Below are positions 33,512-42,467 of a stretch of DNA of 64,000 bases, one piece after another (position 1 is the first letter of the stretch; every line of letters begins with the position of its first letter). Under the pieces are notes generated by a model. It made no database searches and was not told where the DNA came from. It saw nothing but the letters and a program-made list of their open reading frames with translations. The stretch is from Arthrobacter sp. fls2-241-R2A-200 (lineage in GTDB: Bacteria; Actinomycetota; Actinomycetes; Actinomycetales; Micrococcaceae): assembly GCF_030209745.1 (NCBI RefSeq), contig NZ_JARVRJ010000007.1, positions 124,001-188,000 of the forward strand, in the 5' to 3' direction. Made by a program: the position numbers and the translations under genes.

Positions 33512-34654
33512 TCATTTCAGTACCTTCTTGACTGTGCCGAGAAGGGATCCGAGCGCCGACTGCCCCGAGGATTGTGGTGCAGGGCTCGGGGCCTGGGTGG
33601 CGGTGGGCTGAGGTGTGGGTGTTGCCGTAGGGCGCGGCGTTGAGGTAGCAGTAGGCGTCGAGGTGGGCGGCGTCGTCGGAACGTTGTCCGAAGCCGCGCC
33701 GCTCGCAACTGGCTGGGCGGGAACTGGCTGGGCGGGAACAGGCGCGGGTGCGGCTGGCGTGCCCGGCGCTGCTGGTTGGGCTGCCGAAGGAACCCACACT
33801 GGCGGCGCAAGGGAAACTGTGGGAGTGCCGGAGGCCGCGGGCGACGACGACGCCCCAGTATCCGGCGCGCCCGAAACAATGGCGGCTTGGCTGACGTCTG
33901 ATGACTCCGCAGTAGGCGTTGCACCCGCCGAGGCAGCGACAGCGGATGCGGCGCTGGAACCGCCGGGCACGCCGGAGATCGAGGCCGTGGTTTGTGCAGT
34001 CGCGTCACCGGCGCCGCCGCCACTGGCGTCCGTGACCTTGCTTTCGCTGCCAAAGAACGGAAGATCGAGAGCGTGGCCCACCGTGCCCACAGTCAAGGCC
34101 AGGCCCAATGCCCCTGCCACCATGGCCATGCGTTGGCTCATGTGGCGGACTGACGCGGCCTTGTGTAGTACCGCGTATGGTTCGCGACTGTATTGGCGCG
34201 GCCGGTGGTGCGGAAACGAAGAGACCTCGGCAGCTTGGAGCGGGATGGCTGCCGTGACTGCTGCGGCGACTGGTTCCGCGGTCGCTTCAGTAGGGGCGGG
34301 CTGAACGGCTGGAATCTGAACTGTGGCCAGATCGTCGCCGGCCAGATCTGCTCCGGCCGGTGCTTCTCCAGCCAGGGCCTCGGGGACGGTCGCGGTTTGC
34401 TCGAACGCGGTTTGCACGGGCTGGGGCCCAGCTGCGGCGGGTCGTTCGGCGTCGACGGCGTGGCTGGCGTCGTCGACGCCCACGCCGGAAGCGTGCTCGC
34501 GTTGCCGCTCGGCGGCACGCCGTGCCGCACGGGTCATCGGTAGTGCCGGGTCCGCAAGTGCGGGACTGTCAGTAGACGCCCGACGGCGGCCTGTTGGTTT
34601 GGCGCGCTCGCTCTCACGCAGGGCGCGTCGCGGCTGATCCATGGTTGGGGACAT
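33512..34654 (-). CDS. Single-span Pro/Ala/Thr-rich envelope protein under a c-di-AMP riboswitch
   Basis: A 380-aa protein with no recognisable enzyme domain. Residues 1-170 are cytoplasmic with basic patches (RAARRAAERQREH at 43-55) and an Ala/Pro/Glu-rich middle. A helix at about 175-198 (MAMVAGALGLALTVGTVGHA) is followed by about 180 extracellular residues rich in Ala, Ser, Thr and Pro, with VPAQPVPAQPV and TPRPTATPTPQPTAT repeats and a basic amphipathic end GSLLGTVKKVLK. The start at 34654 has AGAGG directly upstream, and this site abuts a cyclic-di-AMP aptamer. A wall-associated structural or osmotic role is inferred from that control. Confidence 0.75.
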   Translation of the reverse strand: MSPTMDQPRRALRESERAKPTGRRRASTDSPALADPALPMTRAARRAAERQREHASGVGVDDASHAVDAERPAAAGPQPVQTAFEQTATVPEALAGEAPAGADLAGDDLATVQIPAVQPAPTEATAEPVAAAVTAAIPLQAAEVSSFPHHRPRQYSREPYAVLHKAASVRHMSQRMAMVAGALGLALTVGTVGHALDLPFFGSESKVTDASGGGAGDATAQTTASISGVPGGSSAASAVAASAGATPTAESSDVSQAAIVSGAPDTGASSSPAASGTPTVSLAPPVWVPSAAQPAAPGTPAAPAPVPAQPVPAQPVASGAASDNVPTTPPTSTPTATSTPRPTATPTPQPTATQAPSPAPQSSGQSALGSLLGTVKKVLK

Positions 34655-34662
34655 GGTTGTTG

Positions 34663-34832
34663 CCTCTCGACGCCTTCGAGGTTAGCTGTCGGGTTCGGAC
34701 GAGGCCGTCCGGCCGCGGTTGGCGGCTACACCCCAAGGGCTTGTCGGGGAACAAGCCCGGAACACTGGGTCCCCCGTCTCTGCCGTGGGTCTAGCGGAAT
34801 CCCGGATTGCGGCAGAGCTCGGCGTCAGCCCG
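34663..34832 (-). promoter_or_regulatory. Cyclic-di-AMP riboswitch (ydaO/yuaA leader)
   Basis: Read on the minus strand, the leader of the Pro-rich protein gene carries the landmark blocks of this aptamer class in order: GCCGAGCTCTGCCG, then GACGGGGGACCCA, then TTGGGGTG, then CCGACAGCTAACCTCG, then AAGGCGTCGAGAGG. The order matches the consensus as I remember it (RF00379). A CTCTGCCG/CGGCAGAG stem is visible near the 5' end. The last block contains the ribosome-binding site of the downstream gene, 9 nt from its ATG, so control of translation or of early transcript ending is likely. In other actinobacteria this class precedes rpf and NlpC/P60 genes and turns them off when c-di-AMP is high. Confidence 0.88.
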
Positions 34833-34890
34833 GAAACGGCCCAGCGGAGTTCCGGGTCGCCCTATGAAGTTACCCTAGCCGGAAAACAAA

Positions 34891-34906
34891 GTCACATTAA
34901 TGTAAC
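34891..34906. promoter_or_regulatory. GTCAC-N6-GTAAC element, possible MtrA-type site
   Basis: GTCACATTAATGTAAC has two readings: a direct repeat GTCAC/GTAAC with a 6-bp spacer, like reported MtrA sites in actinobacteria, and a palindrome with one mismatched pair around ACATTAATGT. It lies 59 bp outside the riboswitch and 95 bp before the divergent ligase gene. Apart from the riboswitch and this element, the 347-bp stretch 34655-35001 contains no gene. Confidence 0.4.
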
Positions 34907-35001
34907 GGCTGCGCGGCCGTCACGGCTCCCGCCCGCAACACGGCCGGATATCCATCGCCCAACACTAGCTTCACTGGGCCAGGGCAGGTAGACATTGACC
35001 T

Positions 35002-36066
35002 ATGGACCTGCCCGTGATGCCGCCCGTCTCGCCCATGCTCGCCAAGTCAGTCCCTGACATCCCCGATGTTGGGCACTACGAGCCCAAGTGGGATGGCTTC
35101 CGGACCATCGTCTTCAAGGATGGGGACGAGATAGTCCTCGGCAGCCGGAATGAGAAGCCCATGACCCGGTATTTCCCGGAGCTTGTGGCGGCGCTGCAGG
35201 GGAACCTTCCGGACAAGTGCGTCATCGACGGCGAGATTGTCCTGATCCAAGGCAACAGGCTTGAATTCGAGGTTCTCCAGCAACGCATCCATCCTGCCGA
35301 TAGCAGGGTCCGGATGCTGGCGGAGAAGACCCCGGCGTCGATGGTCGCCTTCGACATCCTTGCCCTAGGTGACGAGGACCTGACGGGGCGGCCTTTTTCG
35401 GAACGCCGAGCAGTCCTGGAGCAAGCACTCTCCACGGCCGAACCCCCTGTGTACATCACCCCCGCAGTGACCGACTTGGAGAGGGCCAAGGAGTGGTTCG
35501 TCCAACTGGAAGGCGCAGGGCTCGACGGCGTGCTGTCCAAACCACTGGACGGCACATATCAACCCAACAAGCGCGTCATGTTCAAGACCAAGCACGTGCG
35601 AACCGCGGACTGCGTGGTGGCGGGCTTCCGTTGGCACAAGACGGCAAAGGTCGTCGGGTCCATGCTGCTGGGCCTTTACGACGACGACGGGCGGCTTCAC
35701 CACGTGGGGGTGGTGGCATCGTTCCCCATGGCCAAACGGGAGAGCCTGGTGGCCGAGTTGGAACCGTACCAAGTGGACCTCGGCGACCATCCGTGGGGTG
35801 AGTGGGCCACGCAAGATGAAGCGGCGGGTGGTTCCAGGATGCCCGGGGCCCAGAGCAGGTGGAGCGGCGGCAAGGACTTCTCTTTCGTCCCGCTTCGCCC
35901 TGACCTGGTGATCGAAGTGGCGTACGACTATATGGAGGGCGATCGTTTCCGGCACACCACCCAGTTCCGGCGGTGGCGGACGGACCGGACACCCGACAGT
36001 TGCACCTACTCGCAGCTGGAGGAACCGGCCGACTACGATCTCGGCAAGATCCTGAAGCTCACGTAG
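35002..36066 (+). CDS. ATP-dependent DNA ligase, LigC type
   Basis: A 354-aa stand-alone ligase that seals DNA nicks using ATP. The adenylated lysine is K29 in motif I (EPKWDGFR), motif III/IIIa-like VIDGEIVL and SMVAFDILAL follow, and motifs IV-V (LDGVLSKPLDG, MFKTKHVRTADC) precede the C-terminal OB domain. It lacks the polymerase and nuclease domains of LigD and no ku gene is adjacent, so it resembles mycobacterial LigC, a backup repair ligase. Confidence 0.92.
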   Translation: MDLPVMPPVSPMLAKSVPDIPDVGHYEPKWDGFRTIVFKDGDEIVLGSRNEKPMTRYFPELVAALQGNLPDKCVIDGEIVLIQGNRLEFEVLQQRIHPADSRVRMLAEKTPASMVAFDILALGDEDLTGRPFSERRAVLEQALSTAEPPVYITPAVTDLERAKEWFVQLEGAGLDGVLSKPLDGTYQPNKRVMFKTKHVRTADCVVAGFRWHKTAKVVGSMLLGLYDDDGRLHHVGVVASFPMAKRESLVAELEPYQVDLGDHPWGEWATQDEAAGGSRMPGAQSRWSGGKDFSFVPLRPDLVIEVAYDYMEGDRFRHTTQFRRWRTDRTPDSCTYSQLEEPADYDLGKILKLT

Positions 36067-36086
36067 CCCGGGCACGCTGGCGTGCG

Positions 36087-36347
36087 TTACTCGTCGTGTC
36101 CTTGATCCATGCTCATGCTGTCCTCGGCGGGCGGGGTTTCACCTGGCGGGACGCCCCCTCCCGGTTCCAGCCCGGTGATGTTGCCGTTGAGGGGGTCGGG
36201 GTTTGCCGAGGCTGCGGGATCATCGTCACGATCCCGGCGCATGTCCGGGTCTTCATGGATGCTGTCCGCTGGGGCCGTGGTGTCCACGGGTCCCTTGGCA
36301 CCGGTTACGCCGAAGCCTTGTGTTTCTTCCTTCGAGTCCTTGGTCAC
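36087..36347 (-). CDS. Small acidic Pro/Gly-rich protein (DUF6480-like)
   Basis: An 86-aa, probably disordered protein. The GTG at 36347 is favoured by AAAGGG 6 nt upstream; a TTG at 36368 extends the frame. The C-terminal half ANPDPLNGNITGLEPGGGVP and GETPPAEDSMS is like the short actinobacterial family I recall as DUF6480. It is strongly acidic, without a signal peptide or transmembrane helix. The function is unknown. It ends 20 nt from the convergent ligase gene. Confidence 0.65.
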   Translation of the reverse strand: MTKDSKEETQGFGVTGAKGPVDTTAPADSIHEDPDMRRDRDDDPAASANPDPLNGNITGLEPGGGVPPGETPPAEDSMSMDQGHDE

Positions 36348-36469
36348 GAGCAACCCTTTCGTAAGCAAACTTACTATTGCGCTGACATGGCAAGCCTAGC
36401 CGGGCAACACGGACCCAACAAGGGCAGGCGGGGTGACCGGCCGGCGTCGTACGCTTCCGGGGCCGCCGC

Positions 36470-37300
36470 TCAGCGGTGGCGGGCCGTGGCGGAGACGAAG
36501 CTGCGAATGGCGTCGGCCACTGCCTTGGGGCGCATATGCTGGGCCACATGTCCGACGCCGGGAATCTCCACCAGGCGCCCTTGGGGGACAGTCCTGGAGA
36601 GCCGCAGGCACCACTCCGGCCCGGCCACGTGGTCGCGGCTTCCACGGAGGATCAGCACCGGCACCGTGATCCCGGCCAACCGTGCATGGGTTGGATACTG
36701 CATCATGACGGGCAGCTCGGTGAGGTACCAGCGGGGTCCGCAACGCAGGTAATCACTGATGACCAACCAGTTGGAGGACGGGCTCTCGCGCAGCAGGCCA
36801 TCGAGGCCGAGCGCGACGGACTGGCGCCACAGGTTCTTGTGTTTGGCGTCGACCACCGGGCCCATCAAGACCACCCGATCGGCACGCTCCGGTGCATGCA
36901 ACGCAGCCTCGATCGCGAACTGCACCCCCATGGAATGGCCCACCAAGATGTAGGACTCGATTCCGCAGGACACCAGGGCCTCGGCAATGAACGCCCCGTA
37001 ATCTTCCACCTGAAGTCGCCGTCCCGGCTTCGGTGTGCCTGCGAAGCCTGGCAGGTCCAAGGAATAGGTGGGGGAACCCGCGCCAAGGACCGCATGGAGC
37101 CGGGCGAGGTACCTGTGCGATACCCCGATGCCGTGGATCAGGATGTAGGCCGGTCCGCTGCTCGCGCTGCCGTGGCTTGAAGTGGGTGTTGGTGGTGTCG
37201 CTGTTGCTGGTGCTGCACTTGGAGCGGGGGTTCCGTCAGCCCAGTAGATCCGGCCGGTCAGGCCCAAGGCTTCGACGTCGGCGGAGAGGAGTGCTGTCAT
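36470..37300 (-). CDS. Alpha/beta hydrolase
   Basis: A 276-aa hydrolase. The start at 37300 overlaps the stop of the upstream HTH gene by 4 nt (ATGA) and is preferred over the frame start at 37384, which lies inside that gene. It has LIHGIGVSHRYLARL (oxyanion HG), the nucleophile elbow LVGHSMGVQFAIEA, the late acid in ILRGSRDHVAG and the catalytic His in IPGVGHVAQ: a complete triad. The insertion between residues 20 and 50 is Pro/Ser/Thr-rich. The substrate is unknown. Confidence 0.85.
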   Translation of the reverse strand: MTALLSADVEALGLTGRIYWADGTPAPSAAPATATPPTPTSSHGSASSGPAYILIHGIGVSHRYLARLHAVLGAGSPTYSLDLPGFAGTPKPGRRLQVEDYGAFIAEALVSCGIESYILVGHSMGVQFAIEAALHAPERADRVVLMGPVVDAKHKNLWRQSVALGLDGLLRESPSSNWLVISDYLRCGPRWYLTELPVMMQYPTHARLAGITVPVLILRGSRDHVAGPEWCLRLSRTVPQGRLVEIPGVGHVAQHMRPKAVADAIRSFVSATARHR

Positions 37301-37725
37301 GCGTGCTTGGGTCCCGTTTCCTTGGTCCCGGTTTCCGCGGGGGTGGCGGCCTCGGCCTCGGAGCGCTTCTGCTTTTCCAGCCACTCGATGATCGCAGCTT
37401 GCCGGATACGACGATGCGTTCCCCTGTATTCCACCGGGATTTCGCCACGATCCGTCATGTTGCGCAGGTAGGTGTGCGAGATGCCGGCCAGTTCCGCAGC
37501 TTGGGACGTGGTGAGCATTTCCTCCACGCTGCTGACCGTCACCGTTTCACCCCGGCCAAGCCGTGCCAAGAGGTCCAGGACGGCGTCCCTCGCGTCACCG
37601 GGCAGGCGGTGGACAGTGCCGTCCACGAACACCGTGACGTCGTTGCTGTCCTGGAGGGAACGCGCGAGATTCCTGGCGTCGTCGGCGGGAAGGCCTGCCG
37701 TGACGCGGGGAGCTATCAATGCCAT
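37297..37725 (-). CDS. Helix-turn-helix protein, excisionase/MerR-like DNA-binding domain
   Basis: A 142-aa protein. The second half holds an excisionase-type winged HTH: EMLTTSQAAELAGISHTYLR and NMTDRGEIPVEYRGTHRRIR. The first half is a small alpha/beta region (VTVFVDGTVHRLPGDARDAV). This layout matches chromosomal antitoxin-like or small regulatory proteins, but the partner that follows is an alpha/beta hydrolase, not a PIN toxin. No integrase or attachment site is nearby, so a phage excisionase role is unlikely. Confidence 0.75.
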   Translation of the reverse strand: MALIAPRVTAGLPADDARNLARSLQDSNDVTVFVDGTVHRLPGDARDAVLDLLARLGRGETVTVSSVEEMLTTSQAAELAGISHTYLRNMTDRGEIPVEYRGTHRRIRQAAIIEWLEKQKRSEAEAATPAETGTKETGPKHA

Positions 37726-37851
37726 GGCAGAAGCCTAGCGTGTGGCGTCCAACGGGTGCGGACGTGCCCAATTCGATGGCCCGCTGCGGGCAGTGCCGTT
37801 CGCACGGCATGCTCCGCAGCGAAGCATCGAAACGGGCAGGCGGCCGGACTG

Positions 37852-39552
37852 TTAAAGCCCGAGCTCGTCCAGCACGGGGAGCTTTGCGCGCACCCAATCG
37901 CGGGCTTCGATGGCGCTGGGGGCCGAGAGCGCCAAGCGGGCGAGCTCTTGGGCCTGTTCCAGCGTGACCGTCTTCAACACCGTCCCCACCGCTGCTAGCG
38001 AGCGCGCCGTCATGGACAGCGTGGTGACACCCAGCCCGGTAAGCACGACGGCGAGTGCCGGGTCCGCTGCCGCCTCGCCACAGACTCCTACCGGTTTGTT
38101 GTCGCCTTCCCGGCCGGATCCTTCGAGCGTCGAACCTTCCACGGTGAGCTGCACCAGGCGGAGAACTGCCGGCTGCCAGGGCGTGTTGAGCTCGGCGAGG
38201 GGCCCGAGTTGGCGGTCGGCGGCCATGGCGTACTGGGTGAGGTCGTTGGTGCCCAGGGAGGCGAACTCTACTTCGCGCAAAACCGCGGCGGACGTGAGGG
38301 CGGCAGAGGGAACTTCCACCATGACGCCCGGGGTCTGGATTCCGGCGGCAGCGCACAATGAAGCAAAGCGACCTGCTTCGGCGGCGGTGGAGATCATCGG
38401 GGCCATGACCCACACATCTGCCTCGGACTCGGAGGCAGCCCGGGCGATCGCCTCAAGTTGGCGCTCCAAGACGCCCGGGGTGGTGAAGTCGGTGCGGTAG
38501 CCACGAACGCCCAGGGCAGGGTTGGGCTCGCTGGCGTCGGTGAGGAAGGGCAGCGGCTTGTCAGCCCCGGCATCCAAGGTGCGGAGGACAACTTTCTTGC
38601 CGGGGAAGGCGTCAAACACGGCCTTGTACGCCGCTGCTTGTTCATCGACGGATGGCTCGGTGTCGCGCTCCAGGAAGCAGAATTCGGTGCGGAACAGGCC
38701 CACACCCTGCGCCCCGAGGCCTGCTGCTGCCACAGCATCCTTGGCTCCGCCCACGTTGGCGAGGAGCGGCACCAAGTGGCCGTCCGCCGTCGTGCCATTG
38801 CCGTCAAATGCCGCCAGGGTGGCGGAGGTTTCCGCCCAGGCTGTGGCCGCAGCCCGATGCTCACCCGAAGGCGACTCTGCGACAAATCCAGCCGCGCCGT
38901 CGACGTACACCTCTGTGCCGTCGGCGATGGCGTCGACACCCTGAGCCGCGACTACCGCGGGCAACCCCAACGAGCGGGCAATGATTGCCGTGTGCGACTG
39001 GGGTCCGCCGCCGGATGTCACCAGTGCCAGGACCACTGCGGGATCCAGCGTCGCGGTGTCTGCCGGTGCCAGGTCTTCAGCGACCAGGATGAAAGGTGTG
39101 TCAGAGGAGGGGATGCCGGGCGCGGGGACGCCACGGAGTTCGGCCACGATGCGGGCGCGGACGTCCAGCACATCGGTAGCGCGCTCGGCCATGTAGCCGC
39201 CCAGATTGTGCAGCATTTCGGAGACCGAGGCGCCGGCCTCCCAGATGGCCCGCTCTGCGGAGGAACCGGCATTGATCAGCTTCGCGGCAGATTTCAGGAG
39301 CATGGTGTCCTTGGCCATCAGGGCCGTGGCTTCCAGCACCGCTTTGCCGTCCCCCGAGGCGGAGTCCGCGCGCCGCTTGAGTTCGTCATGCACGGACTGC
39401 GCGGCGGCCTTCAGGCCTGCGACGGCGTCTTCCGGGCTGGTGTTCGCGGCCAGGCGCTCGCCCGACGCCGGTTCGCTCACCGGCTTTGGCATCTGGCGGA
39501 CGGAACCAATGATGCGGCCAGGGCTGACCCCGACGCCTTGGAAATTCTGCAC
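37852..39552 (-). CDS. ptsP: Phosphoenolpyruvate-protein phosphotransferase, PTS enzyme I
   Basis: First protein of the sugar phosphotransferase chain: it takes phosphate from PEP and passes it to HPr. It is 566 aa from GTG 39552, chosen because AGAGGA lies 5 nt upstream; a TTG at 39582 would add 10 residues. The phosphorylated histidine is in GGGPQSHTAIIARSLGLPAV, and the PEP-domain cysteine in GVCGEAAADPA. It is divergent from tetR-mtlA-mtlD, which links general PTS supply with mannitol uptake. No HPr gene is seen in the window. Confidence 0.93.
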   Translation of the reverse strand: MQNFQGVGVSPGRIIGSVRQMPKPVSEPASGERLAANTSPEDAVAGLKAAAQSVHDELKRRADSASGDGKAVLEATALMAKDTMLLKSAAKLINAGSSAERAIWEAGASVSEMLHNLGGYMAERATDVLDVRARIVAELRGVPAPGIPSSDTPFILVAEDLAPADTATLDPAVVLALVTSGGGPQSHTAIIARSLGLPAVVAAQGVDAIADGTEVYVDGAAGFVAESPSGEHRAAATAWAETSATLAAFDGNGTTADGHLVPLLANVGGAKDAVAAAGLGAQGVGLFRTEFCFLERDTEPSVDEQAAAYKAVFDAFPGKKVVLRTLDAGADKPLPFLTDASEPNPALGVRGYRTDFTTPGVLERQLEAIARAASESEADVWVMAPMISTAAEAGRFASLCAAAGIQTPGVMVEVPSAALTSAAVLREVEFASLGTNDLTQYAMAADRQLGPLAELNTPWQPAVLRLVQLTVEGSTLEGSGREGDNKPVGVCGEAAADPALAVVLTGLGVTTLSMTARSLAAVGTVLKTVTLEQAQELARLALSAPSAIEARDWVRAKLPVLDELGL

Positions 39553-39617
39553 TGAATCCTCTGTTCCTGCTTGTTGGTTCAACCCGCCGACGACGGCATT
39601 GGGAGCCTACGGGATTA

Positions 39618-39662
39618 GCTTACAAAATACTCTTGTGAGCCACTTCATATAGCAACGCTATA
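39618..39662. promoter_or_regulatory. Two dyads in the ptsP/tetR divergent promoter
   Basis: A perfect TATAGC-AAC-GCTATA (39648-39662) lies 18 bp before the tetR start and is a good TetR-type operator candidate. A second dyad, GCTTACAA-N7-TTGTGAGC (39618-39640, one mismatch), lies closer to ptsP. The two may control the two directions separately. Confidence 0.6.
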
Positions 39663-39680
39663 GGTGTTAGGGTAGCGGTT

Positions 39681-40403
39681 ATGAGTTTCGATGACCAGCT
39701 TCCGCCGAAAATTCGGTTGCTTCGTGCAGCTGCCGAATTGCTGGCGAATTCGGAGGGGTCAGCGGTCTCAACGCGCCAGATCACCAAGCTCGCCGGAGTC
39801 ACGGCCCCTACGCTCTACCACCACTTTGGCGACAAAGAAGGTCTTTTTGACGCCGTCGTTTCCGCCGGTTTCGAAGAATACGTGGCGGGGGAACGGGATT
39901 TTGCGCCGTCCGGGGAGCCCCTGGAGGACGTCCGGCGGATGTGGGATAACCACGTCCAGTTCGGGCTCACCCAGCCCCATCTATATCTGGTGATGTTCGG
40001 CAATATCCGGCCGGAAAGCCGCCCGGCAATCGTGGCCGATGCTGAGGCGCTCCTGGAGGAGATGCTGAACAAGGCGGCCATCGCAGGCCAGATCAATGTG
40101 CCGCCCCGCGAAGCGGCACGCAGCATTTTGGCGGCCAACGTGGGTGTCACGCTCATGTTGATCGCCGAACCGGTAGAGGACCGGAATCTCGAGCTCTCAA
40201 CGATGACCCGGGATTCCATGATCTTTGCCGTCTCCACGGACACCGCCCCTGGCGCCGCAACGGACGACTCAGGCAAGTCATCGGTAGTTGTTGCGGCAAT
40301 CGCACTGAATGCGGCATTGCAGGCCTCGCATTCGGACCAGCTTTCCAGTTCTGAATTAAAGCTCTTCCTTGAGTGGCTCCACCGTATTTCCAGCAGCTCC
40401 TAA
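39681..40403 (+). CDS. TetR family regulator, probable regulator of the mannitol operon
   Basis: A 240-aa protein with an N-terminal TetR HTH (residues 8-55; STRQITKLAGVTAPTLYHHF, then GDKEGLFDAVV). The C-terminal domain is longer than average, with a Ser/Asp-rich insertion near residue 195. It lies 66 nt before mtlA in the same direction, so it is probably co-transcribed with or local to mtlAD. TetR control of mannitol genes is not the classical MtlR arrangement. Confidence 0.85.
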   Translation: MSFDDQLPPKIRLLRAAAELLANSEGSAVSTRQITKLAGVTAPTLYHHFGDKEGLFDAVVSAGFEEYVAGERDFAPSGEPLEDVRRMWDNHVQFGLTQPHLYLVMFGNIRPESRPAIVADAEALLEEMLNKAAIAGQINVPPREAARSILAANVGVTLMLIAEPVEDRNLELSTMTRDSMIFAVSTDTAPGAATDDSGKSSVVVAAIALNAALQASHSDQLSSSELKLFLEWLHRISSSS

Positions 40404-40469
40404 GGCTGTTATCTCTCGATCTATATCGACTGACCCCGCGCCGCAGCGGGACACACGTTAGGAATTCAC

Positions 40470-42467
40470 ATGGCAACAGAGACCGTTGCGAAGCCCCGCA
40501 CCAGCGTGCGCGTTGGCGTCCAAAAGTTCGGAACATTCCTTTCCGGCATGATCATGCCCAACATCGGCGCGTTCATTGCCTGGGGCCTTATCACGGCCCT
40601 GTTCATCGAAAAGGGGTGGATACCCGTAGCCGCCCTGGGTGGCTTCGGTACTAACGCCGATGGTGCCCCTAACGTGGGCCTCGTCGGGCCCATGGTGACG
40701 TACCTCCTCCCGCTGCTGATTGCTTACACGGGCGGCCGGATGGTCTACGACGTCCGCGGCGGCGTGGTGGGTGCCATCGCGACGATGGGCGTCATCGCGG
40801 GAACCAGCTCCCCGATGTTTATCGGTGCCATGATCATGGGACCACTGGGTGGTTGGACCATCAAGCAGCTCGACCGCTTGTGGGACGGCAAGATCCGTCC
40901 CGGCTTTGAGATGCTGGTGAATAACTTCTCCGCTGGAATCTGGGGCGCCGCGCTGGCCCTCGGCGGCTTCTATGGTCTGTCAGCTGTTGTGAAGTTGTTC
41001 ACCACCGTAGCTGGAAACGTGGTCCAGTTCCTCGTGGATAACGGCTTGCTGCCGCTGACATCCATTTTCATTGAGCCCGCCAAAGTACTCTTCCTCAACA
41101 ACGCCATCAACCACGGCGTCCTGACGCCGCTGGGCATCCAACAGTCCCTGGATCACGGCAAGTCCATCCTGTTCCTGCTCGAAGCCAACCCCGGCCCGGG
41201 CCTTGGCATCTTGCTGGCGTACATGTTCTTCGGCCGTGGTGCTGCCAAGGCGTCGGCTCCCGGCGCGGCGCTCATCCACTTCCTCGGTGGGATCCACGAG
41301 ATCTACTTCCCGTACGTGTTGATGAAGCCGATCCTGATCCTGGCCGCCATTGGCGGCGGCATGACCGGTATCGCCACCTTGGCCATCACCAACTCAGGCC
41401 TCGTGGCACCGGCTGCACCAGGTTCCATCATCGCCGTCCTCGCCCAGACCTCGCGTGACAGTTATGTCGGCGTCATCCTGGCGGTCATCCTCGCCGCCAC
41501 GGTTTCCTTCCTGATCGCGTCGGTGATCCTGCGCACCTCCAAAGACAAGGGCGACGACGACCTGACGGCAGCCACGTCCCGCATGGAAGCCATGAAGGGC
41601 AAGAAGAGCTCGGTTTCCTCGGCACTGGTTGGTGAGCGGGCCGCGGGCCGTGATGGCAACGTCCTCACCCGCCCCGTCCAGAACATCGTGTTCGCTTGCG
41701 ATGCCGGCATGGGTTCGAGCGCCATGGGTGCATCGGTCCTGCGCAACAAGATCAAGGCCGCCGGCTTCCCGGAGGTCAAGGTGACCAATTCCGCGATTGC
41801 CAACTTGAGCGATACTTACGACGTCGTGGTTACTCACCAAGACCTGACCGAACGGGCCCAGCCGAGGACCTCCAGTGCCATGCACTTCTCGGTGGACAAC
41901 TTCATGAACAGCCCTAGGTACGACGAGATTGTGGATCTGGTGCGCACCAGCAATTCCGAGGACGCAGGAGCCACGGCTCCGGCCGAACCCGCCAATCAGG
42001 GAGCGCATGCCGCGGAACCGGCTGGCGTCGAAGGCAAGGACATCCTGCTCAGGGACAGCGTGGTGCTTCTCGGGTCCGCCCGGGACCGAGACGCGGCCAT
42101 CGACGAAGTCGGCCGACTCCTCCTTGACCGTGGTGCCGTGGACATGAGCTACGTCCACGCCATGCACGAACGCGAGGAATCCGTATCCACCTACATGGGT
42201 AGCTTCCTTGCCATCCCGCACGGCACCAACGATGCCAAAGAGCACATCAAGCACTCGGCCGTTTCCATCATCCGTTACCCCGAGGGTATCGATTGGGGAG
42301 GCAAGCAGGTGAAGTTCGTGGTCGGCGTCGCCGGTATCAACAACGAACACCTCCACATCCTGTCCTCCATTGCCAAGATCTTCACCAACAAAGCCCAGGT
42401 GGCCCAGTTGGAAGAAGCCACCACCGTGGATGAAGTCCTGGAACTGTTCGGAAAGGTCAACGCATAG
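40470..42467 (+). CDS. mtlA: PTS mannitol transporter, fused IICBA
   Basis: A 665-aa permease that imports mannitol and phosphorylates it to mannitol 1-phosphate. IIC (residues 15-350) begins [20 protein letters not shown] and contains multiple membrane helices; IIB carries the phosphocysteine in [19 protein letters not shown] at the C-terminus carries the phosphohistidine in [12 protein letters not shown]. Full IICBA fusion as in E. coli MtlA. A dyad TCGAT-CTAT-ATCGA lies at 40416-40429, 40 bp before the start. The stop overlaps the mtlD GTG by 1 nt. Confidence 0.94.
   Translation: MATETVAKPRTSVRVGVQKFGTFLSGMIMPNIGAFIAWGLITALFIEKGWIPVAALGGFGTNADGAPNVGLVGPMVTYLLPLLIAYTGGRMVYDVRGGVVGAIATMGVIAGTSSPMFIGAMIMGPLGGWTIKQLDRLWDGKIRPGFEMLVNNFSAGIWGAALALGGFYGLSAVVKLFTTVAGNVVQFLVDNGLLPLTSIFIEPAKVLFLNNAINHGVLTPLGIQQSLDHGKSILFLLEANPGPGLGILLAYMFFGRGAAKASAPGAALIHFLGGIHEIYFPYVLMKPILILAAIGGGMTGIATLAITNSGLVAPAAPGSIIAVLAQTSRDSYVGVILAVILAATVSFLIASVILRTSKDKGDDDLTAATSRMEAMKGKKSSVSSALVGERAAGRDGNVLTRPVQNIVFACDAGMGSSAMGASVLRNKIKAAGFPEVKVTNSAIANLSDTYDVVVTHQDLTERAQPRTSSAMHFSVDNFMNSPRYDEIVDLVRTSNSEDAGATAPAEPANQGAHAAEPAGVEGKDILLRDSVVLLGSARDRDAAIDEVGRLLLDRGAVDMSYVHAMHEREESVSTYMGSFLAIPHGTNDAKEHIKHSAVSIIRYPEGIDWGGKQVKFVVGVAGINNEHLHILSSIAKIFTNKAQVAQLEEATTVDEVLELFGKVNA

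Noticed and set aside
37297..37725. Excisionase-like protein as part of a mobile element
   Set aside because: The HTH fold is shared with many chromosomal regulators, and no recombinase or repeats that could be att sites flank it.
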